From Pseudomonadota bacterium (GTDB taxonomy: Bacteria > Pseudomonadota > Gammaproteobacteria > Steroidobacterales > Steroidobacteraceae), in the NCBI GenBank assembly GCA_021781775.1, contig JAJXWE010000076.1:1-6995 (forward strand): DNA of 6,995 nucleotides, read 5' to 3'. The first letter of the stretch is position 1, and each line of letters starts with the position of its first letter. The notes beneath the pieces are model-generated. The model was not told the origin of the DNA and did no database searches. It worked only from the letters and a program-made list of their open reading frames with translations. The translations under genes were made by a program, and so were the position numbers. Positions 1-4,808 of this stretch are shown here, piece after piece.

Positions 1-128
1 GATGAGCCCGTCTCGAGCAGCCGCTGCTGCGCGCTCGCAGCGTGCGCGCCGACCGTCGTGCAGATCGCCAGAGTGGCCGCGAGGATCAGGGATCCCCGGC
101 GGCGGGCGAGACCAGATTTCATGCTCAT
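1..128 (-). CDS. Secreted/envelope protein with Sec signal peptide, N-terminal fragment
   Basis: This is the 5' end of a leftward gene; 42 codons are visible and the frame is open to the window edge. Translation begins MSMKSGLARRRGSLI and shows a textbook signal peptide: a basic n-region (K4, R9-R11), a hydrophobic core at about residues 13-27, and a cleavage region AHAASA followed by QQ. The likely cut is after A33. The start at 128 is preferred over the in-frame ATG at 122 because an AAAAGG ribosome site (136-141) lies 7 nt upstream of 128 but 13 nt upstream of 122. The product is therefore exported. Its function cannot be told from 42 residues. The Pho-type promoter just upstream makes a phosphate-scavenging role (phosphatase, phosphate porin or binding protein) a reasonable guess, but only an inference. 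The RRRGSL stretch is a poor twin-arginine match. Confidence 0.68.
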   Translation of the reverse strand, partial: MSMKSGLARRRGSLILAATLAICTTVGAHAASAQQRLLETGS

Positions 129-194
129 GGGATTACCTTTTATGGACCAGGAGAGTGCGGGTGGCAGAAAGGGGGAGAAGCTCTACGGCGCGGT

Positions 195-228
195 ACTGTA
201 CGCTGACAATGTGACGGATTTGTGACGG
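195..228 (-). promoter_or_regulatory. Pho-regulon-type promoter: Pho box plus -10
   Basis: On the minus strand, 228 to 211 reads CCGTCACAAATCCGTCAC: two 7-bp CCGTCAC repeats with an 11-bp period. Compared by eye with the 18-bp PhoB consensus CTGTCATAWAWCTGTCAY, it differs at three positions, two of them the same T-to-C change in each half. Ten nucleotides downstream lies TACAGT (200 to 195), a 4-of-6 match to the -10 TATAAT. In known PhoB-activated promoters the Pho box takes the place of the -35 element about 10 bp upstream of the -10, which is the arrangement seen here. Transcription would begin near 188 and give a leader of about 60 nt before the start at 128. A competing sigma-70 reading uses TTGTCA (209 to 204) with TAGAGC (185 to 180). 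Confidence 0.55.
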
Positions 229-249
229 CAAAAAATGGTCCAATAATTT
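220..249 (+). promoter_or_regulatory. Candidate rightward promoter for the OPT gene
   Basis: TTGTGA (220-225) and TAATTT (244-249) are 18 bp apart in the only A/T-rich patch (about 230-275) of this intergenic region. If used, it would give a leader of about 310 nt before the transporter start at 568. The -35 lies inside the Pho box, so PhoB bound there would be expected to block this promoter. Both hexamers are only moderate matches, and a promoter nearer 568 cannot be excluded. Confidence 0.3.
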
Positions 250-334
250 AAATAAAAACAATGTATTAAGATCTCATGACGTCGTGCCGCCGACACGCCC
301 TGCCGGCGGTGCCGCGGGGTCGGAAATGCACCCT

Positions 335-356
335 TCGCGAGCGGCTCGCGAGCCGC
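335..356. repeat. Nested overlapping inverted repeats
   Basis: Two mutually exclusive structures share bases. The first is TCGCGAG-CGG-CTCGCGA (335-351), a 7-bp stem with a 3-nt loop. The second is the perfect 16-bp palindrome GCGGCTCGCGAGCCGC (341-356). As DNA the palindrome could be a dimeric-regulator operator; as RNA the first could form a hairpin. There is no T-tract, so it is not a standard intrinsic terminator. Confidence 0.5.
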
Positions 357-507
357 CATCCGGGCCGCTCGGAGCGAGTGGCGGCAGGCGCGGACGCGCC
401 GGCGCCGAGCGGTTGGTGAACTGGCTGGATCATCAGGCACACCGCGCCAAAGGGGTGTTCCAGGCGGCGGCCGGCGGGCGGGAGACACTCCGGCGAGGAT
501 GGGTTAA

Positions 508-540
508 GGTGCGCCGATAGGGGGGTGCGCCGACGGCGCA
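508..540. repeat. Direct repeat plus hairpin just upstream of OPT start
   Basis: GGTGCGCCGA occurs at 508-517 and again at 524-533. The second copy is part of a near-perfect inverted repeat, TGCGCCG-A-CGGCGCA (526-540). The right arm CGGCGCA could pair with either copy, giving two alternative stems. It ends 27 bases before the transporter ATG, a position suited to an operator or a translational control element. No regulator can be named. Confidence 0.4.
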
Positions 541-567
541 TCCGTTCGTGACGGAAAGCACTCAATA

Positions 568-2562
568 ATGAATACCACCGCACCGGGCAACCCAGCGGCG
601 CTCAACGAATTCACCTTTCGCGGCATGCTCATCGGGGTGCTCATCACCCTGGTGTTCACCGCGGCCAACGTTTACTTCGGGCTGAAGGCCGGACTCACCT
701 TCTCCACCTCCATTCCGGCGGCGGTGATCTCCATGGCCATCCTGCGCGCGCTCGGCGGCGCGACGCTGCAGGAGAACAACATCGTGCAGACCGTCGCTTC
801 GGCTGCCGGCACCCTTTCGAGCATCATCTTCGTGCTGCCGGGCCTGGTGATCGTCGGCTGGTGGACCGGCTTTCCGTTCTGGATGTCTTTCTTCATCTGC
901 GCCGCCGGGGGCATCCTCGGGGTGATGTACACCATCCCGCTGCGCCGGGCGCTGGTGACCGATTCGGACCTGCCTTATCCGGAGGGTGTCGCCTGCGCCG
1001 AGGTGCTCAAGGTGGGCGCGGGCGAGGCGCACGACGCCGATCTGGAAGCGGTCGAGACCGGCGGGGCGGGACTGAAGGCGGTGCTGGTCGGCTCGCTGGT
1101 GTCGGCCGCCTTCTACATTGTGGTGCAGACGCAGATTTTCGCCAGCGACGTGGTGCGCTACTTCCGCTGGGGCAAGGCGGGGGCGGCGAGCGGATTCGAT
1201 TTCAGCCTGTCGTTCGCGCTGTTCGGCATCGGGCAGTTGGTGGGCCCGGCAGTCGGCTTGGCGATGCTGGTCGGGACGTTCATTGGCTGGGGCTGGGCGG
1301 TGCCGCACTTCCTGCTGCTGCACCCGGCCACCGGCTCGGCGGCCACCGTTGCCGAGAATGCCTGGGCCCATTACGTGCGCTTCCTCGGAGCCGGCACCAT
1401 CGGTGTCGCGGCCGTGTGGACCCTCGGCACGCTGGTGCGGCCGGTGATCAAGGGGCTCGCCGCGGCCATGGCCTCCTCGCGGGTGCGCCAGAGCGGCCAG
1501 GGTCACACGCTGGCGCGCACCGAGCACGACATCCCGGTCCGGATCGTGGGGCTGATCAGCCTCATCTGCCTGGTCCCGGTGGCCGGACTCCTCTGGCACT
1601 TCAGCCGCATCAGCGGGCTGGGCTCAGAGGCGCTGCTGCTCGCGCTCGCAGGCGTCGTGTTCGTGGCGCTGATGGGCTTTCTGGTCTCCACCGTGTGCGG
1701 CTACATGGCGGGGCTCATCGGCTCCTCCAACAGCCCGCTCTCGGGCATTGGCATCCTCGTGGTGGTGGTGTGCGCGCTGCTGCTGGTGCTCGGGGTGAGC
1801 GCCGGGGTGCTGCCCGGGGCACGCGCCGCGCTGGTCGCCTTCGCGCTGTTCATTACCTCGGTGGTGTTTGCGGTGGCCTCCATCGCCAACAACAACCTGC
1901 AGGATCTCAAGACCGGCCAGCTGGTCGACGCCACGCCCGCCAAGCAGCAGTGGGCGCTGGTGGTGGGCGTGATCGCCGGCGCGCTCGTAATCCCACCGGT
2001 GCTTGACCTGGTCAACCGCGCGTTTGGATTTCTGGGTGCCCCCGGGGTTAATCCGGCCCACGCGCTGCCGGCGCCGCAGGCCGGCCTGATCGCCGCTCTC
2101 GCGCAGGGCGTGATTCAACACAACGTCGATTGGAGCGCGATCCTGGTCGGGGCGCTGATCGGGGTGCTGGTCATCGTCCTCGACGCGCTGCTCTCGCGGG
2201 TCACGCGGCGCGTGAGCCTGCCGCCGCTCGCGGTGGGCCTGGGGATCTACCTGCCGACCTCGAGCACCCTGATGATCGTCGTTGGGGCGCTGGTCGGGTG
2301 GTGGTTCAACCGTCGCGCCGAGCAGCGGCCGCGCGCCGAGGCCATCAAGCAGCTCGGCGTGCTGCTCGCCTCCGGCCTGATTGTCGGGGAGAGCCTGCTC
2401 GGAGTGGTGTACTCGTTCGTCGTCGTGTTCTCCGGCCGGCACGCGCCCATTGCGCTGGTCGGCGCGAGTTTCGCCACGGCCTCCATGTGGCTCGGGGGAC
2501 TCGTCTTCGCCGCAGTGGTGTTCGCGCTGTACCGCTGGGTCGAGGGACTGGTGAGGGCATGA
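568..2562 (+). CDS. OPT family oligopeptide transporter
   Basis: This is an inner-membrane, probably proton-coupled importer of the OPT superfamily, which takes up small peptides or metal-chelate complexes. The 664-residue product is almost entirely hydrophobic segments joined by short loops, consistent with the roughly 14-16 membrane helices of the family and with its usual bacterial length. Family-typical blocks are seen in order: NVYFGLKAGLTFSTSIP (34-50), NNIVQT (70-75), LPYPEG (135-140), LIGSSNSPLSGIG (383-395), the signature NNNLQDLKTGQLVDATP (441-457), AVGLGIYLP (555-563) and ASGLIVGESLLGV (601-613). The larger hydrophilic loops are near 150-170 and 300-322. The start at 568 gives the expected short polar N-terminus before the first helix and has a GGAAAG ribosome site 9 nt upstream. 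The gene stands alone on this strand and converges on the U32 pair. The substrate (peptide, or iron or nickel chelate) cannot be decided from sequence. Confidence 0.95.
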   Translation: MNTTAPGNPAALNEFTFRGMLIGVLITLVFTAANVYFGLKAGLTFSTSIPAAVISMAILRALGGATLQENNIVQTVASAAGTLSSIIFVLPGLVIVGWWTGFPFWMSFFICAAGGILGVMYTIPLRRALVTDSDLPYPEGVACAEVLKVGAGEAHDADLEAVETGGAGLKAVLVGSLVSAAFYIVVQTQIFASDVVRYFRWGKAGAASGFDFSLSFALFGIGQLVGPAVGLAMLVGTFIGWGWAVPHFLLLHPATGSAATVAENAWAHYVRFLGAGTIGVAAVWTLGTLVRPVIKGLAAAMASSRVRQSGQGHTLARTEHDIPVRIVGLISLICLVPVAGLLWHFSRISGLGSEALLLALAGVVFVALMGFLVSTVCGYMAGLIGSSNSPLSGIGILVVVVCALLLVLGVSAGVLPGARAALVAFALFITSVVFAVASIANNNLQDLKTGQLVDATPAKQQWALVVGVIAGALVIPPVLDLVNRAFGFLGAPGVNPAHALPAPQAGLIAALAQGVIQHNVDWSAILVGALIGVLVIVLDALLSRVTRRVSLPPLAVGLGIYLPTSSTLMIVVGALVGWWFNRRAEQRPRAEAIKQLGVLLASGLIVGESLLGVVYSFVVVFSGRHAPIALVGASFATASMWLGGLVFAAVVFALYRWVEGLVRA

Positions 2563-2579
2563 GCGACGCTGCGCGCCGA

Positions 2580-3596
2580 TCAGTGGGCACGCCGCACCGC
2601 GGTGGGCTGGCGGTAATAACACATGTAGCCGCTCGCGCACCGCTCGGGCCGACCCCGCAGCGCGCGCGCGAACTCGAGAATCTCCGCGGTGGGCTGCCTC
2701 GCGCGCACTCGCGCGCGCACCTCGGCCACGAGGGCTACGCTGCTGCGCCGCCGCTCGAGCGGCGCCTCGCGGCCGGCGATCTTGAGCGCGCATACGCCGG
2801 CGACGTCGAGCGCAGGGATGGCGCACAATCCGCAGGGACCGTTCGGCAGTCCCGTCTCGGTTACGGTGAAGCCGCAGGCGAACGTGTACCAGAGCCAACG
2901 CTCCCATTCGGCGTCGTTGCGCCGCAGCGCCTCATGCTCGGCAGGCTCGAGGGCCGTGCCGCCCACGCGCTCGTACTCGAAGCTTCGGCAGTCGAGGCAG
3001 ATCGGTCCGCCGAGCGGGGTCGGCAGGTGTAGTGTGTGGCAGGAGCCTTCCTCAAAGACGCATCCGTCGTTGAGCACGAACGATTCGAATTCGATGCCGG
3101 GCAGCTGGCCGCAAAGCGCGTGCGTTTCCGCGACGGTGATGTGGCGCGGCAGGATCACCCGCTTCGCGCCGAGTTCGGCCGCCAGAGCCGCCGTTTCGCG
3201 GTTGTGACACGCGGCCACAGAACTCAGATGCAACCGGACCGACATCCTGCGCTCGGCGAGGGCCGTCAGAAGTCCGAGATCCGCGATGATGAGCGCATCG
3301 ACACCCGCCGCGACGCTCGATTCAATCAGGTCGAGCAGCTCGTTCCAGCGCTCGGTCGGATAACTCTGCGCATTGAATGCCACTGCGAGCGTACGGCCGA
3401 AGTCGTGAGCGCGCCTCGCCGTTGCGGCGAGGGCGGCAAGACTGGTCAGATTTCCGCCTCCGCGCCGACTGAGCGGCGCCGGATCGGTGCGCGTCCGCCA
3501 CAGCGGCGGCAGCAGGCCGCAATAGAACTCGTCGGCTCCGGCGTCAGCCAGTGCCGCGACCTCATCCGGTGAGCAAATCGGCGCTACGATCCGCAT
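2580..3596 (-). CDS. U32-family protein, UbiU-like, probable [4Fe-4S] binding
   Basis: The 338-residue product belongs to the U32 'collagenase-like peptidase' family, whose studied bacterial members are mostly Fe-S enzymes of O2-independent or RNA hydroxylation rather than proteases. It opens like a TIM-barrel U32 protein (RIVAPICSPDEV, then GADEFYCGL at 20-28) and has DALIIADLGLL at 100-110 and AKRVILPR at 144-151. Its cysteines echo E. coli UbiU: C179-x6-C186 in GCVFEEGSC, then C200 (with C203), then C255/C258, followed by the family block ALKIAGRE (270-277). UbiU (331 aa) has the same C-x6-C pair, two later ligand cysteines and a KIEGR block. Extra cysteines (8, 26, 241, 269, 320, 326) are unusual. 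The start has CGGAG 6 nt upstream and lies 35 nt inside the end of the upstream U32 gene, so the two are probably translationally coupled. It could instead be a different U32 subfamily; assignment to ubiquinone synthesis is not supported by neighbours. Confidence 0.88.
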   Translation of the reverse strand: MRIVAPICSPDEVAALADAGADEFYCGLLPPLWRTRTDPAPLSRRGGGNLTSLAALAATARRAHDFGRTLAVAFNAQSYPTERWNELLDLIESSVAAGVDALIIADLGLLTALAERRMSVRLHLSSVAACHNRETAALAAELGAKRVILPRHITVAETHALCGQLPGIEFESFVLNDGCVFEEGSCHTLHLPTPLGGPICLDCRSFEYERVGGTALEPAEHEALRRNDAEWERWLWYTFACGFTVTETGLPNGPCGLCAIPALDVAGVCALKIAGREAPLERRRSSVALVAEVRARVRARQPTAEILEFARALRGRPERCASGYMCYYRQPTAVRRAH

Positions 3597-4473
3597 GCCA
3601 GTCTCCGGGTAGGATCAGCCGGTCGATCGTGCCCGCGACCAGCGCTGTGATCAGCGTGCTGCGGGATGCGTCGCCGTGCCGGTAAAAGATGGTGTTGCCT
3701 CGCTGCAGCAGTGGCAAGGAGTCGGCATGCGTCGTGCGGCGCGTGATGCGCACGCAGTAGGTGAGACACTCGCGACTGCAGCCGTGCTCGGGAGCGAATC
3801 GGCGTGCGGGCTCTTGCCGCAGGTTCCCGAGGCGGCAGATCCTCCCGGTGGTCACAAAACTGAACGGGGTGTGTGCCGAGAGTCGCATGCCCGGGACTTC
3901 CGGTTCCAACGTCCTCGCGAAGGGAGGTATGTCGAGCTCAAGACGCCGTGCGCGCAGCCGCATCAGCAGCGCAGCAAGGCCGGGGTTTGCCCAACCGCGC
4001 TGCGGCCCGGCGCCGCTTGCCGGCGGCGCGCGCGGATCCTTCAGCAGCCGGCAGATCTGCCGGCCGGCGATGATCTGCAAATGCGCGAAGCCGCGTGCCA
4101 TCCGCCGCATGAGTCCCCAGTCGTTGACGGCGACTTCGGCGCCATCGGGCATCTCCGCGAGCAGACGCTCCGCGCGGACGAGACCCGCATCCGTCAGTAT
4201 TGGCAGCGCCAGTGCGAAGTCGAAACCATGGCGGGCGGCGAGCTGCAGGCCCTGGCGTACCGCCGCAGGCGAGGGTAACAGTCGGTGACAGAACTCGTTG
4301 CCGAAGCGCAGCTGCGCGACGCGGCCCCAGCCGGGCAGACCCACGCGCTCGAGGAACCGCGGGTTGGGTTGCGCGCTGGCGGCGGCCGCCACGTACGCGC
4401 GCAGGGCCGCAATGTGGGTGAAGGCGAGCGTGCAATCGATCGGCGCGGGCGTTGCTGTGATGAGTTCGGTCAT
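3562..4473 (-). CDS. U32-family protein, UbiV-like, partner of the downstream U32 protein
   Basis: This 303-residue protein is close in length to E. coli UbiV (292 aa) and shares its plan. An early cysteine lies in LRFGNEFCHRL (C62), matching UbiV's YLGEAVCSKR. It is followed by an EVAVNDWGLMRRMA block (113-126), the AGRQI block (136-140), and a late cluster C213-x18-C232-x3-C236-x3-C240. UbiV has C39, then C-x12-C-x3-C. The spacing is longer here and there is one extra cysteine. In E. coli, UbiU and UbiV form a heterodimer with one [4Fe-4S] cluster each and carry out O2-independent hydroxylation; a similar heterodimer is inferred. The start MTELITATPA at 4473 is chosen because GGGAG lies 10 nt upstream. 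An in-frame ATG at 4572 would add 33 Arg/Pro-rich residues with no family character, reaching through the predicted promoter. It is the first gene of a two-gene operon. Confidence 0.8.
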   Translation of the reverse strand: MTELITATPAPIDCTLAFTHIAALRAYVAAAASAQPNPRFLERVGLPGWGRVAQLRFGNEFCHRLLPSPAAVRQGLQLAARHGFDFALALPILTDAGLVRAERLLAEMPDGAEVAVNDWGLMRRMARGFAHLQIIAGRQICRLLKDPRAPPASGAGPQRGWANPGLAALLMRLRARRLELDIPPFARTLEPEVPGMRLSAHTPFSFVTTGRICRLGNLRQEPARRFAPEHGCSRECLTYCVRITRRTTHADSLPLLQRGNTIFYRHGDASRSTLITALVAGTIDRLILPGDWHADRSADLLTG

Positions 4474-4539
4474 GGTGCGATGTCTCCCGCGGATATTTTC
4501 GATCGGCGTGCGCGGTGGTCGGGAACGCAATGCCGGGAA

Positions 4540-4568
4540 ATTATTGGACTCGCGGTGTCGCGGTGCAA
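4540..4568 (-). promoter_or_regulatory. Candidate promoter of the U32 operon
   Basis: On the minus strand TTGCAC (4568 to 4563) is separated by exactly 17 bp from AATAAT (4545 to 4540), which matches the -10 consensus at five of six positions. Transcription would begin near 4533, about 60 nt before the ATG at 4473. The spacer contains a perfect tandem 8-bp repeat. No FNR/Anr site (TTGAT-N4-ATCAA) was found nearby, although E. coli ubiUV is known to be FNR-controlled. Confidence 0.42.
4550..4565. repeat. Perfect 8-bp tandem duplication
   Basis: TCGCGGTG occurs twice head to tail at 4550-4557 and 4558-4565. It fills most of the spacer of the predicted minus-strand promoter, so gain or loss of one unit would move the -35 away from the -10. 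Confidence 0.6.
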
Positions 4569-4808
4569 TCACTGATCTGTGGCGCGTGTGGGGTGTGTGA
4601 TGTTTGTCATGCAGCCAGTATCATGGCGGCCGGCCGATGTTCCGCGCCTTGCGCGGCGGCGCTTCGCGCCCGGCACGCGCGTAGCAAAAGCGGTCAGCCG
4701 GGTCAATTGGTCCGACGCATTGCCGCGCGCGGGCGGTGCGGTGGCATTATTCAACGTCCGGGCCCCCGGCCCGTTCCCGGGGGATGATGAGTTTCGGGGG
4801 GCATCGCC
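4569..4808. other. Intergenic region between U32 operon and acyl-CoA synthetase
   Basis: No convincing gene is present between the divergent starts at 4473 and 4809. The stretch holds two adjacent GC hairpins, CCGCGC-CTT-GCGCGG (4642-4656) and GGCGC-TTC-GCGCC (4658-4670), neither followed by a T-tract. It also holds a weak rightward promoter candidate, TTGCCG (4720-4725) with CATTAT (4745-4750) at a rather long 19-bp spacing, and a strong hairpin region at 4759-4783. The synthetase start is preceded by a run of six G (4796-4801) 7 nt upstream, a modest ribosome site. Confidence 0.4.
4759..4783 (+). repeat. Competing hairpins in the acyl-CoA synthetase leader
   Basis: Two stems share sequence and cannot form together: CGGGCC-CCC-GGCCCG (4759-4773) and CCCCCGG-CCCGTTC-CCGGGGG (4763-4783). 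Both are all G-C in the stem and lie 25-35 nt before the start codon. That position is suited to control of translation or of early transcription. No ligand or regulator is suggested by the sequence. Confidence 0.5.

Larger units (their letters stand above)
276..567. other. Structured leader / intergenic region upstream of OPT gene
   Basis: About 290 bases without a convincing gene. Short open frames here look like chance in GC-rich DNA. The stretch is dense in potential secondary structure: nested inverted repeats at 335-356, a stem at 364-382 (GCCGCTC/GAGTGGC, with one G-T pair), a direct repeat GGTGCGCCGA at 508-517 and 524-533, and a hairpin at 526-540. No recognised riboswitch class was identified, and no hairpin followed by a T-tract was seen. 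The transporter's ribosome site is probably GGAAAG (553-558), 9 nt before the ATG. Confidence 0.5.

Noticed and set aside
107..113. LAIC in the left-edge signal peptide as a lipoprotein box
   Set aside because: The residue before the cysteine is Ile rather than Gly, Ala or Ser, the cysteine lies within the hydrophobic core, and a better signal peptidase I site (ASA before QQ) follows it.
548..554. Third GTGACGG copy near the OPT start as another Pho half-site
   Set aside because: A single 7-bp half without a partner 11 bp away; it may well be chance.
562..1599. Long minus-strand open frame opposite the OPT gene (345 codons)
   Set aside because: Its product is rich in His, Arg, Gln and Asp with no family character, typical of the antisense frame of a GC-rich membrane-protein gene; the OPT frame has clear motifs.
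2595..2604. Palindrome CACCGCGGTG near the convergent gene ends as a terminator
   Set aside because: It lies inside the U32 coding region, the stem is short and no T-tract follows on either strand.
1624..2907. Long minus-strand open frame of 427 codons spanning the OPT end and the U32 end
   Set aside because: Low-complexity Arg/His/Gln composition, overlaps two well-supported genes, and has no recognisable domain.
4474..4572. Upstream ATG extending the UbiV-like protein by 33 residues
   Set aside because: The extension is Arg/Pro-rich and unlike the family, it runs through the predicted -10 and -35, and the ATG at 4473 has a GGGAG site.
4642..4670. Two adjacent GC hairpins as an intrinsic terminator or REP element
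   Set aside because: No T-tract follows on either strand, stems are only 5-6 bp, and no second copy of the unit is seen in the window.
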